A DNA stretch of 64,000 nucleotides from contig JAULJL010000005.1 of the NCBI GenBank assembly GCA_030761205.1, positions 8,085,501 to 8,149,500 on the forward strand, read 5' to 3'. Positions 45,001 through 56,438 of the stretch are shown here, piece after piece (the stretch's first letter is position 1; each line of letters begins with the position of its first letter). The DNA comes from Fremontodendron californicum. Lineage: Eukaryota > Streptophyta > Magnoliopsida > Malvales > Malvaceae. The position numbers were made by a program, and so were the translations under genes. The notes beneath the pieces are model-generated. The model did not search any database. It saw only the letters and a program-made list of their open reading frames with translations, and was not told the origin of the DNA.

Positions 45001-46833
45001 AAGCAGTTTTTTTCTCCTCCAAAAACTCGTACATATCTGATTTTTCTGGGAATTCATCTTTGATCAGAAAATTAAGCCAATTGTTTATCGTGTAGTTTTA
45101 CATGTCCTGAGTCTCCAGTATTTGTTTTAGAATTTTTCGAATTTTTAAAATTAGGGTAAAAAAATCGTGGATTAAAACTGGGCAGTGGAGTCAGAATTGA
45201 ATTTAAAGAAAAACAAAGCAGTTTTTTCTCCTCCAAAAACTCGTACATCTCTGATTTTTCTGGGAATTCATCTTTGATCAGAAAATTAAGCCGATTTTTT
45301 CTCGTGTAGTTTTACATGTCCTGAGTCTCCAGTATGTTTTTTAGAAGTTTTTGAATTTTTAAAAATAGGGTAAAAAATCATGGATTAAAACTGGACAGTG
45401 GAGTCATAATTGAATTTAAAGAAAAACCATTTTTCTGTTTTGGTTAATTTACTTAGAGTGGGCTGATTAGGAGGGTTAGCTACTGACTTAGGGTAGTTTC
45501 TAAGCCTTTTAAAACTCTAAATATGATTTTTCAAGTCCCGAGTTATGGGCAGTCAAGTCCGGATTTTTTTAAACTTAGGAAATTAGAGCCATTTAAAAAA
45601 GTTTTAGCACAGTTTTTATTTTTAATTCAAGCTTCTCAAAATTGTTTTCAAACAATCACAAAGTATTTTGGTTTTAGAATATTTAATTTGACATATTTTC
45701 CTAAGGTAGCCGGATATCTTGTTAGATATACGGATTTCCTTAATTAAAGGAAAAAATACATTCCATGCATTGCATTTTTATATTCATGCATTTTATATAA
45801 TATGTGATTCTTGTTATAATAATTTCTATGATATTGTTATTATTTTGATTTATATTTTTGATGTTATATGGTTTATTATATGATTTGGAATATTTCATGA
45901 TATCCTATGTTTTTATTTAGTTATTTTTTTTGGTCATATTATTTAGCATATACTATGTTCATGCATTATTATTTCCATTTTTATTTTCATGCATATTATA
46001 TGGTAGCATTATTTCATATTCTATCTCATTTGATTTATATGCCATATCATTCATGTTTGCCATGTCATTTAGGTTGCATTATATTATTTAGATTTTGCTA
46101 TGTCATTTTATTTATGTCATGCATATACATATTCATTTATTTTAAATGTTTGCAAAAAGATAATGGTTTTCATTAAAATAAAGATATTCCCGAGTTAAAA
46201 TAATTCATGAGTTCTCTACCGGGTTTGCTGGAGGGAATATCATCAATTATCATTAATAAAGGAATATCTTTCTTTCAAAAAAAAAAGAGTGATTCGGAAA
46301 GTTTTCCAAAACTAATAAAAATTTTTATATTTTGCCACATTTGTTGGGGAATATAGGAAAATTTTGAATTTATAAATTCTGGATCATTTTAAAAAAAAAT
46401 GGAATTATTTTTAAATTGGGAATTAACTTGAAATACTAAATTTAAAACCAACTTTTTACCGAGACTTGAGATAACACACGATTAATAAGGTACCGATTTA
46501 TACGGGCGTTGTGGGGGTGCTAATCCTTCCCCACACGTAACCGACTCCCGAACCCGCTTCTTTGATTTCTCTGGTTTAAAACGCAGACTTGAAATTGGTT
46601 TTTAAAATGTTTTAATTAATTTTTAAAATATTTTATAAAACCGGTTTTAATAGGTGGCCGATCACACCTAGCTAAAAAAGATTGGTGGCGACTCCATGTT
46701 TTTTTAAGGTCATTTTCAAAACCTTCATTTTGCTAGAGGAATTAAGTCGACTTTTCCTCGATTTTTAAATGTCACGCTTAACGAATAATAAAGTATTGCG
46801 ATGAGACTCGTTATTTTTTTTTAGGTTGCGACA
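42047..46833 (+). repeat. 3' LTR of a Tat/Ogre-type element inserted in the P450 gene
   Basis: 4,787 bp, from TGTAGACACC, a start I recognise from Tat/Ogre LTRs, to GGTTGCGACA. The right flank CATGG (46834-46838) is P450 coding sequence and would be the TSD; its partner lies outside the window. The last 600 bp share blocks such as GGGGGTGCTAAT and GTAACCGACTCCCGAAC with the solo LTR at 50441-52671. Internal repeats are listed separately. Hydrophobic short ORFs at 43890-46176 arise from T-rich sequence and are not credible genes. Confidence 0.88.
42730..43240 (+). repeat. Degenerate repeats of about 160 bp in the Tat LTR
   Basis: Four units marked by AATAGCAAATGGACTCC or variants, at about 42730, 42890, 43047 and 43203. 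A second duplication (about 217 bp) begins at 45002 and 45219, marked by CTCCTCCAAAAACTCGTACA. Confidence 0.75.
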
Positions 46834-47013
46834 CATGGCATATCTAAAATGATCCACTACTCGGACAGGTTCACCACTACTTTGGGACTTGATAAGCTGT
46901 CCCTTGAGAACATTTAAGACCCACTTACGAGCATGAGAGTAAGATCTGACCCGAGAAGGATTGAGAATTTCGGAGGTAAGATTTTTTCTTAGAATACTCC
47001 ATGTAGGTCCATA
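46834..47013 (-). pseudogene. CYP89A: CYP89A-type cytochrome P450, second fragment
   Basis: On the minus strand the fragment continues the first exon part at 49600-50007: YGPTW, NLTSEILNPSRV, SYSHARKWVL and VVDHFRYAM are characteristic of plant CYP89A P450s around the B-C helix region. It is cut on the downstream side by the Tat LTR at 46833 within codons for HFRYAM, so the haem-binding half is not in the window. Upstream it is interrupted by the CACTA element at 47014-49599. CYP89A enzymes are ER-bound monooxygenases; this copy cannot make one. Confidence 0.9.
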
Positions 47014-47179
47014 CACTACAAACAAATTGCCATATAGTGACGGTCCAAAAAGCATTGGTAAAACTTTTGGTCCAAAAAGATACATGAAGCAAAGAATACT
47101 CACAACATCACTAGCAGCAAGCAGCTGCTGCCTGCAGATACATAGATCAATATATACAGCTTGCACTAACATCAAGTGA

Positions 47180-47462
47180 AACTCTACAACTTAAAATCAT
47201 CTCATTTGGTCTACCACAACAAGTCCTCCTTAATTAACTGAAGTAAACTTATGAGAAAACATACCTATAATAAACTCTTCGAATCTCATTTGTCCAATAT
47301 CGACATGCAAGTAAGTTAATTGGCTGTCCATGGAAGAAACCTACAAGACATTAATAAATCAAGTATTAACTAAATATATTAAGAAATTAAATATTTTACC
47401 CTTAAATTCTTTTTTTAATTGAAAAACTTTTGAAATAAAGTATTAACTAGGCGTGTCATACT
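47180..47462 (-). other. Other captured exon-like sequence in CACTA 1
   Basis: On the minus strand, an exon-like stretch (WTNEIRRVYYR) ends in a GT donor near 47266, and another begins after TGTATCTGCAG near 47130. The source is not recognised. Confidence 0.35.
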
Positions 47463-47840
47463 TCAGTGCTGCTTAAATTCATGAGGTATTAATAAAGATT
47501 GACATATCTGGAGAGTTCTTGTTGAAATAGGGCCATCAAGTGAAACAGTTTCATCGATCCCTGCAATTTGCTTGAACTTTCCCATAAGATCTACAATTTG
47601 CTGTATGGTTTCATTCTGTCCACCTCTCCATTTTACCAGTTTTCTAATAGTTGTTGTTTCAGCTTTCAAGTCTGCAATGGCATGTAGTTCTAGCTTGTTT
47701 GCTAGTCTTTCTAATATCACACTGTCTGCATTCCTATCATCTTTTTTAGAGAACACCACCATCATATCCATTGCTAAATCCATATCTTGTGTATTTGTCC
47801 TCTTCTTTGCCCTTTTAAGTTGCATTCACATTAGCTTAAC
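47463..47840 (-). pseudogene. Captured exon of a U-box/UND-type PUB E3 ligase gene
   Basis: Begins after an acceptor-like CAG at 47841-47843. The frame has an in-frame TGA, then QLKRAKKRTNTQDMDLAMDM, SKKDDRNADS, ANKLELHAIADLKAET and SLLIPHEF, which I recognise as the region just before the U-box in plant PUB proteins of the PUB6/PUB45 type. The sequence stops matching right after IPHEF, where the U-box should start, so the ubiquitin-ligase domain is missing. Confidence 0.75.
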
Positions 47841-48187
47841 CTGAATCCAATCAATAATATAAGCAACCAACCCAAGTGAAGCTAAAAAAATGGGAAACTT
47901 GGTTATTTTCCTGAACATGCCTGTTTCACAAACTCTAAGCTTAAAGTATCAAGAATCTCTACCAATGAACTAAGAAGTCATGAGTTGTTCAAGAATTCAA
48001 GGTGCAACAAGTAAATTCTAAAGCAATTTATGAAATCAGGCACTGCAACAAGCATCTATTGACAATAAAAAAACTGATTTATCCTATATATTGGTTAACA
48101 ATGTGAAAAATTGTGTCCAAGCAATCGATCCAAAAAGATAGAAGCAGATTTTGGTTTAAATTAAGATAAAGATAAATGAAACATTAC

Positions 48188-48306
48188 TTGCTCTTTCACT
48201 TCAACTGAAACTCCGAGCTCGTCATAAGGCATGTCATCAAGAGACTGATTTAGTTTGTCATAAACAGCATGAAATCTACACATCACCGCCTCACTTTCCA
48301 TTGCCT
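48188..48306 (-). pseudogene. Captured upstream exon of the same PUB gene
   Basis: Flanked by an acceptor-like TTAG after a T-rich run and a donor GTAATG. It encodes RFHAVYDKLNQSLDDMPYDE and VEVKEQ, the N-terminal helical part of the PUB family. It stands in the same order and orientation as 47463-47840, about 350 bp of intron-like sequence apart, so genomic DNA and not cDNA was captured. Confidence 0.72.
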
Positions 48307-49599
48307 AATTTTGACAGACAAAAAAAATACAGGATCCTGAATCAAGATAGAAGACAACAAAGCCAAAAAGCCAACCAAAGAAAAAGAAATAATTGAAAAG
48401 TAGGCAAGGTAACCTCGTGATTACCAAATATATCTTGCTTCCATATTTACAATTCTTCAACAACTTCTTTGCTCCAATTCTTCCAATTGCTTTCAGTAAT
48501 TTTATGGCTACTGGAGACTTACTTTACTTTAGTTTTTTGATGTTACTAATCACTTTGTTGAACTAAAAAAGGGAAAACTTTAATCTAGATTTAAAAGAAT
48601 AGAGTTTTCAATTTTTTGTTGGTCTATAAGGTGATGTTAAGGTTCATTTTTTAGCTGCCCAGAAAATGCAGGGAGATGAAGGAAAGTCAAAAAATAGTTT
48701 TAAATTTGTTCCTATAATTTTCATGTGATAATGTTCTCTGAATATTATATTCCTGGCCATCCTAGATCTGGAAATTATGCTTAGTACCTAATATTGGTTC
48801 TGCAATACTGTAAGATATACTCTAATTTTACTTTTCATAAGAGAGAGAGACAGAGGAAACAAACCTACGACGGCAAGACAAAAGGCTAGAGAGACAAACG
48901 GTGTCCTGGAGAAACGGTGATAGGTTTCACAGGAATCAAGCAAACCAAATTAAAAATTGTTAATTTCGAGAATAAACCAAACAAAATGTTAAATGCAATG
49001 AGATTTGAATTTAGCTTTATTTAAATGTTTCAAACGCGATCTTATGAAATGGAAATAAAAGCATTGATTCGGGATCCAAAAGATGAGCAACTTCAGATCT
49101 AGCAAACAGGAATGGAAAATGATAGGATTACCTGGGATTATGGAAAGGGCCGGCCTTATTGGCGTAGAGAGGGACAGTTTCACCGAAAAGAGTGTTTGGA
49201 GAAAATAAGGTTTTGATGATTCATTCCCAAATAAAATATACATGACCTATAGCAACGGTCGAAACAACATAAACCGTTTCTATAGGGCATATTTCTATAA
49301 TAAAAAAATAATTTTAAAAATAAAATAAATTCGTCAGCTGAAAAAAAATGCGGGGTATTTTTTCACGAGGTGTCTATATTGACGTTCAAAATAAAATCGT
49401 CAGTATACATCATACCTTTACTGATGAAAAATGCTCAACTATTACAATAAAATAACCTATACCGACAGAAGAAATAAGTGTCGGTATATATTATACATTA
49501 TTTGACCGATCAAAAATTCGTCAGTATAGTCGTGATTTACTGATGGAATTTGATCGTCAGTAAAAGTCGGTGTCTGTATATGGCAATTTATTTGTAGTG

Positions 49600-49983
49600 A
49601 TAACCAGCTGAATTGATAGTATGTTTATTACTACTATCAATTTTGCCGGTGGCACCAGGATAAGGTCGATCAGCAAAAACAACACCTTTTTGGACTAAGG
49701 CCTGGTGAGCAAGGGAGTGATCACAAACAAATATTGCAGGGCAGGAACAGATACGGAGAGTTACCATGCTCCCATACTATGCGTGGAGATCTCGGAGGAC
49801 TGGTTCGAGTCCAGAGAATGATTTGCGTAGCAATATGGCGTTGCCTATGAAGGGAAGGGTAGGAGGGCCTGGTAGGAGCTTGGTGTTGGGGCCAAGTTTT
49901 TTGCAAGGGAAGAGAAGGTTTAACAAGGCTTTGATGAAAGCAGCTGTGCAAAGTGTGGAAATAATGAGGAACCAAGTTTCCAT
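49600..49983 (-). pseudogene. CYP89A: CYP89A-type cytochrome P450, N-terminal fragment
   Basis: From METW at 49983: a hydrophobic ER anchor, then the Pro-rich hinge LPGPPTLPFIGN, LLRKSFSGLEPVLRDLHA, then a TAG at 49777-49779 in place of a Lys codon. Beyond it the frame continues with VTLRI, HSLAHQALVQ and VFADRP, all typical of CYP89A, up to the CACTA insertion at 49599. An in-frame ATG eight codons upstream (50007) exists, but family members begin at METW. The early stop means the gene was, or became, a pseudogene independently of the transposons. Confidence 0.9.
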
Positions 49984-50102
49984 TTTGATGGAGAAAACAA
50001 CTTTCAAGAAAGTTAATTGCTTAGATGAAATTGGAACTGATTGTTGGAATTATGGAGTAGACACTAGAGTTTATAGCATACAACTAATCCCATGTGTTGG
50101 GA

Positions 50103-53100
50103 CACTATAGCAGAATAGGTCTTCAGCGACGTTTTTTTCTAATAATAGCGACGTTTTTAAATGCCGCTAAAAATTTAGCGGCGTTTTTTAAAAAACGTCG
50201 CTAAAAGTGTGGGCGAAAAACGAGTCGAGAAATTTCCTGGCGTTTGTAGGGATATTTGTCAGTGTTTATAACGCCAGCGTAGGATTGGAGCGACTGGTAT
50301 TTGAGAATAAATTAGTGGCGTTTGTACGTAAAAAACACTACTAAGTTGAAACATTTAGCGGCATTTGTCTCGAGAAACGCTGCTAATTTTAGAATTTCGT
50401 TCTTTAATAGTCACAAATATAGCGACATTTGTGTTATAAATGTAGCAACAGATTTTTGTCCGGGTTAAGCCCGATTGGGACCTAGAAGACCCTCCACTTG
50501 CCTGGCCCAACCGAGTGGCAAGCCACCCATAGGCCCCGGACCCGAACACCACCAGCAGGTCATCCAGGCCTGCTGGCCTCCTTGTTGGCCTCCCCAGTGG
50601 CCCAATCCCAAGCCCTAGCCCTAGCCTAGCCAGCAAACCCCACCCAGGCACCTACCGAGCCCCAAACCCTAGTCTTAGGCACCACCTACCACACTCAAGC
50701 CCCTACCAGCACCTGCCAACCCAACCCCACACGGCAGCCACCCCCCAACACGCCACCAGCTGCCTTGCACGCCACCCCCTAGTCTGCTGCCTGCCTTAGC
50801 CTTCTCCCAACACTCAAACCACAACCATAAAACCTAGCCACAAACCACCAAAAAGGGATTGGTTCGGACCCCCCTGAACAACAAAACCCAACCTTGACCA
50901 CTCTGTTCCCCCCATCACTAAACCCTGACCATTCGATTCTCCATCACCCCGAGGATCCCCTCAATCGATTGACAACCCCTAAAAAACAAGGCCACACAAC
51001 CAAAAAAAAAAACCACAGAAGACCCCCACACCGAACCCAAAACACCTCACCACCACCGACAGCCACCACAACCAAAAAAAGGGAAAACACAACCAAATAA
51101 AAAAAAATAAAAAAGCCACCAAGACCTAGGATTTTTGGGTTTTGGTGGATCCGGGTAGTTTGGAGGTTTGATTCAGGCAAGCCGAACAGTGAGAGTGGAG
51201 ATCGAAGAGGGGAAAAGTCAAAGATTCAGCCTTAGATCTAGGTGTTTTGAGGCATTTTTGAGGGATTCTAGGTTCGAATTCGAGGAGAGGAGGGGAAAGG
51301 AAGGGAATGAGGTCTTTTTGGCAAAGTTTGGGAAATTTTCGTCATCGGCGAACGGCGGTGACTGACGACCGATGACGATCGAGATGGTGGTCGGCGGGAT
51401 TTTGGGCCGGGTGGGCTGTTGAGTCTAGAGAGAAGGGAGAGAGGGCTGGGAGTTAGAGAGAAAGAGAGAATTAAAAAAAATGAATTAAAAAAAAACAATT
51501 TAGAGCTTATATAAGGAACCAAAACGACGTCGTTTTGGCAAGGGGAGGGTCCGCGCGGACCGGGATCCGACCTGGGGTCCTCGCGCCTGACCTGGTCCGG
51601 CTGAGGGGGAAGGAAAAAGAAAAAAAAGAAAAAAAAAGAAGAAAAAAAAAAGAGAAAAAAGAAAAAAAAAAGAAAATTTTAATTCTCTCAGAAATTTTGT
51701 CCGAGCACCCCATTTTTGACTTTACGCGTTTTTCAAAGATAAATTTTATTTTATGGTTATTAATGTTTCTATTTATTTATTTATTTATTTATTCTTTATC
51801 TTTATTTTATTCTATGTTATTTTTATTTATTATTTCATTATTTTTTTATTTACTTATTTATTTTTTTATAATTATTATTGCTATTATCACTATGTTACTG
51901 GTTTTGCTCCTTTATTTTATTTTAACTTTCTTTTCTCCATGCTTATTATTATTATTGTTGTTGTTGTTGTTGTTGTCAAACAGGTTATTAATCTATTTCT
52001 TTTAAAAAAGAAAAAAAAAGAAATAATAAATAATAAAATATATTAAAAAATATATATTTTTGGATGTCGTAAATATTTGGTTAGAATTATTTTTTTACTC
52101 TTTGTTGGGTTTGCCGGGGAAAATATCATCAATTGCCGACGACGGAATTCGAAAGACGTCACAGTTGTGATTCCTAAGATATCTTGAGGTGAAAGGATCT
52201 CATTAAGTACCACCAAGAGTGTTGGGAATATTTAATGAGTGATATCGATAAAAGATTTATGTTCACTTTCGTTTTAAAAAAAAAATAATGACAATTCTTG
52301 AAAAATTCAGAAAGAATAAACATGTTTTTAAAAGATAAAATAAAACAAAAGAGAATTAGTTTTAAATATCGATGTTAAGTTCATTAAATCGAGATTTAAG
52401 ATAACACGTGATTAAATGGTACTGTTTTCTAAACGGACGTCGCGGGGGTGCTAATCTTTTCCCGCACGTAACCGACTCCCGAACCTGATTTTTTTTCCTC
52501 TCTGGTTTAAAACGCAGATTTCGAAATTGGTTTTAAAATGTTTTAATTAATTTTAAAATATTTCACTAAAATCGGTTTCAATAGGTGGCCAATCACACCT
52601 AAAACAAAAAGATTAGTGGCGACTCCATTTGTGTTTTAAAATCGTCTAGCGGTCGAAAAACCGTTATGACAATAAAAACGCCGCTAAATTTTCAGAATTT
52701 GTAAAAAATATATATATAATATCTTTTATTTAAAAATTACAATTAATAATATTATTCAATATATTTACATTATAGTTTACAATCAATACATAGCAGAAAT
52801 ATATTAAAATTTAATAGTATATTATAAAGTATCATTATACAACAATTCTATTAAGAAAGCACAAAATAATCAACATATAACAATTGGAATAAATTTAAAT
52901 TAAACAAGACAAGGTAGTATAAAATTTAATTTGTACCTGAAAATATATAACAATTGCAAGGTTCAAAACTCCTATTGCCAATCCTGCAATAACATTACAA
53001 GTTATTACAATTTTTTTTCAAATTTGTAAAACAGCCAGTGATTAAAGTTAATGAAAAGCAAAAGTAAATGAATTGACCTCCGAGCTTCATCATCTATCAA

Positions 53101-54003
53101 AATGCCTCTTCTAATTCAATCTTTAGAACTTGGAAAAAAAAAGGCAAAAACTTAAATTAAAATCCCCAATTTACAAAATGCAAAAACATAAATTTGTTAC
53201 CTTCAAACAAGAATCTTCTAGGAATGAAAAGAGATTAACAAAATTTTGCTTAAATCTTTGACCTATAAGGTGGTGGGTGTGAGAGGATGAAGAGAGGGAG
53301 AAAAAGTGAGTTTTGTGTTTTGAGTAAAGAGGAAGATGGGTCTGTTACTGATTATACTTTCAGCAAATAGCGGCATTTGTTTCGGCAAACGCCGCTAAAT
53401 TGTAAATCTATTCATCTCCTTTTTAAAAAAGCGGTAAATTTTTTCGTTCGATTTTTTTTTTCATATTTAGCGGCATTTGTATACTAAAAAAAGCCGCTAA
53501 ATTTATTCATTTAGTGGCGTTTATAGAGACAAACTCCGCTAAATGTTCTCCTCTGATTTTTTTAAATGTCATACATTTAGCGGCGTTTCTCAGACAAATG
53601 CCGCTAAATTGATACATTTTCTCCTCTGATTTTTTAAATGTCATACATTTAGCGGTGTTTCTCAGACACACGCTGCTAAATAAGAACATTTAGCGACGTT
53701 TCTTATAACAAACGTTGCTAAATACACTAAAAAAAATGATGCGTTTCTTTTGATAGAAATGGCGGGTAATTTTTTAGCGGTAAAAAAAGAATCGCGTAAG
53801 AGAAACATTTAGTAGCATTTTTTGTTCTAAACGCCGGTAATTGATCTCATTTAGCGGCGTTTCTTCCTTACAAACGCCGCTAAATTAATTTTTAGTTGTG
53901 TTTGGGGTAGAAACGCCGCTTCTTTTACAAAAACATGGTACACGACGTTTTTAAGTAAAATGCCGCCAGTAAAATATCACTAAAACCCAAAATTGTTGTA
54001 GTG
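50103..54003. mobile_element. CACTA transposon 2 just upstream of the P450, with nested solo LTR
   Basis: The left end reads CACTATAGCAGAATAGG, the right end (read inward) CACTACAACAATTTTGGG; the terminal repeats are only partly alike. Subterminal regions (50120-50430 and 53350-53960) are packed with copies of TTTAGCGGCGTTTGT and its complement, a pattern typical of plant CACTA elements. The 3-bp flanks (GGA and ACT) do not match, so one end may be eroded or misplaced. Without the solo LTR the element is about 1.7 kb and has no coding capacity that I can see. It lies about 120 bp upstream of the P450 start. Confidence 0.75.
50441..52671 (+). repeat. Solo LTR of a Tat/Ogre-type element inside CACTA 2
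   Basis: 2,231 bp, from TGTAGCAACA to GTTATGACA, flanked by a perfect 5-bp TSD ATAAA (50436-50440 and 52672-52676). The 3' 600 bp match the Tat LTR at 46200-46833. The first 1.1 kb are GC-rich, unlike that LTR. A TATATAA box at 51508-51514 is followed by the palindrome AACGACGTCGTT. No internal region is left, as expected after LTR-LTR recombination. The proline- and arginine-rich short ORFs inside are not considered genes. Confidence 0.9.
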
Positions 54004-54475
54004 ACTATGAGAGAAAAGGAAGAAGAGAAAATGGAGTGAAAGGAATTGGTAGATTTGTCTTATTCCAATTGCTTAGTTACCAAGAAGAGAGAAATGAAAG
54101 GGATGGATTATATTTTAAAGAAAATTATCATATATATTTATGTTAAAAAAATCGGATCGAAGGTTAAATCGGTTAGACTTTTAGTTTTCAGTTCAACCGA
54201 TTAAATCGGCCTATTCACTTAAACAAAATTTTAAATATTTAAAAAATGATTTTAATGTTAAATAAATATTAAATAATTAATAAAATATGTATTTGATTTA
54301 ATGATATGATCTTTAATATATAACTAAAAGGTTAATGATTCAAATCTCATCAATTATAAAAAAAAAAAATTGAAAAAAATATATATCAAATCGATTTTTA
54401 CTGGTTTTTTCAATTAAATCGATTTTTTATCAAATCAATTAATACCCGATTTATATAGTGTACTGGACCAGACAA
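54004..54475. other. AT-rich intergenic sequence
   Basis: No ORF or RNA gene is seen. It contains degenerate AAATCGATTT/AATCGGTT repeats (54145-54440) of the kind also found at 63200-63340. Confidence 0.6.
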
Positions 54476-55024
54476 TAGGGCTGAGCAAAAAAACCGAGAA
54501 AACTGAAAACCGATCCGAACCGTAGTGTTCGGTTCGGTTTTTTTAATTCAGTTAAAATTCGGTTCGGTTATTAGTTCGGTTTTTTCGGTTCGGTTCGGTT
54601 TTCAGTTCATAAGTCCAAAAACCGCAATTAACCGAACCGAACTGAATTTTATTTTTTAATTGATTTTTTAATTTTTATAATATAAAAATAAATATTTTAT
54701 TTTTAAATTAGTGAAAAAAATTAAAAATACTATAAAAAAAGATAATTTTTAAAAATTTTAAAAACTAAGATACTTTGATTGTGGAAATAGCATGTTAGGC
54801 ATAAATAACCTATTAAAATAGCATGTAATAAAGCCCAAATTTTCAAAAGCCCAAAAAAATGGAAAACCGATAACCGAACCGAACCGAGATACGACGGTTC
54901 GGTTATAACCGATCCTTTGACTATTGCGGTTCGGTTTCGGTTACCCATTTGGAAAAACCGAATTTATCGGTTCGGTTTGTAAAACCCGAAATAACCGACC
55001 CGAACCGAACCGAACTCACCCCTA
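54476..55024. mobile_element. hAT-type MITE, 549 bp
   Basis: The ends are TAGGGCTGAG and, read inward, TAGGGGTGAG. The 8-bp TSD CCAGACAA is perfect (54468-54475 and 55025-55032). The inside consists of AACCGAACCG/CGGTTCGGTT repeats around an AT-rich centre and can fold on itself. There is no transposase. The 8-bp TSD with TAGGG termini fits the hAT superfamily. Confidence 0.88.
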
Positions 55025-55032
55025 CCAGACAA

Positions 55033-56438
55033 CCTACCTATTTATGATTTAATTGATTCAATCAATGGATTCAATCCGATTTTTTAATTCATAGTATGAG
55101 TTTTAAAACTTTATAAGCTAAAGGGTTAATACATATTCCATTAAAATATATTTATGAAAATTAATTAATTAATTATTAATTAAACAAACATTATAAAATT
55201 TGTTTAATTCAAAAAATATGTAGAATAATAACTCATAATTTGATTGCAAATCCTAGGTATTGTTTTCAATCAAAGTACAATCTTCTGGTCAAGGCACATG
55301 TTTTGGAAACAACATTAATTTATAATTAAATATACGGAATAAATTACATTTTTTCCTATGTTAAGATAAAAAATAAAAAATAAAAATTCTTGAGAAAGCA
55401 AATATCCCAAACTTATAGTATTGGATGATAGTGACATGTATTATCTTATGGCAAGTTACAATTAGATCTCTTCATGGGTTGGATAATTCGTTCGATCTGG
55501 TTCGTATTGAATCAGGTCTAAATAATAGATTTTGTGATTCGATCCGATCTGACCCGAATCACTGTTCACTATTAAAAAAATATTTTTTAAAAAATATAAT
55601 TATAAAAATATGTAAATATTAATTTTTTTTATTATAATAAACAGTGATCCGGGCTGGTCCGAGCTCGCCCAAGATTGGGCTTGGATAAGGGAAAAAGAAT
55701 TTTAAGAGCTACGATCTGATCCGATCCGACTCGTGAGTAGGTTTGGTTGCCTAATAACTCAAAAAGATATATAATGAGTGGATAGTTTTTGTTTAAAAAA
55801 ATTATGTGATGTGTGAGTAATTTTTTAAATATATATAAAATAAAAAATTATTTTATAAAAAATATATATACTCTAATTTTTTATTTTTTTATTTATTATT
55901 TTAGTTTTTAAATTAAATTTATGTCAACTCAAGAAAACACTTGAGTAACAGTATAAATGTCCCCAAATGCCCAAAATTTTACTCTGGACCAACTAATATT
56001 TAGTGGACAAAAAAAAGAAATAATAGATCTACTAATTAATTGGGCAAAACTTAAATACTTTTCTTTAAGTCCGTTTTCTCTGGTTTTCCAATAATTCTAG
56101 TTCTATGAACATCCATGTACTGAAATTAAAATTTGATAATTTAAATAAAAACTAGAAGAATAAAAAATATAATTATTTTAAAAAGAGAAAAATATGGAAA
56201 AAATTTAATGGAGAAAAAAAAAAAAGAAGTAATTGTAATTAAAATTGGATTATTTTGTTGAAAGAAAGTAAATTGTCATTATAACTTTATTAATATGTAT
56301 ATTCATTTTATTATTATTTAATTAACACGTGATATTAATTCAATTAAAAATTTTAAATATATAATGTTGACAATTATTCAAAGAGCTACGTCATACACAT
56401 AACATCCTTACCAGCCATTAAGTCTTAATTTAGTGTTT
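55033..56438. other. AT-rich intergenic sequence
   Basis: No supported gene. A GC-richer patch at 55460-55745 with CCGATCTGAC-like repeats may be the relic of another small transposon, but I could not find its ends. Confidence 0.55.

Larger units (their letters stand above)
47014..49599. mobile_element. CACTA transposon 1, non-autonomous, with captured PUB exons
   Basis: The ends are CACTACAAACAAATTGCC at 47014 and, read inward from 49599, CACTACAAATAAATTGCC: terminal inverted repeats of about 23 bp with one mismatch. The 3-bp TSD is ATA at 47011-47013 and 49600-49602. Excision in silico restores an open P450 frame across the site. The right subterminal region (49250-49560) has repeated CGTCAGTATA/ACCGAC motifs. 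No transposase is seen; the inside holds pieces of a U-box gene, so this is a Pack-CACTA. Confidence 0.95.

Noticed and set aside
43890..46176. Several hydrophobic ORFs (43890-44225, 45907-46176) as membrane proteins
   Set aside because: They come from T-rich, repeat-rich sequence within the Tat LTR and have no family features.
50894..51713. Proline- and arginine-rich ORFs on both strands
   Set aside because: They lie in the GC-rich part of the solo LTR, overlap on opposite strands and look like composition effects.
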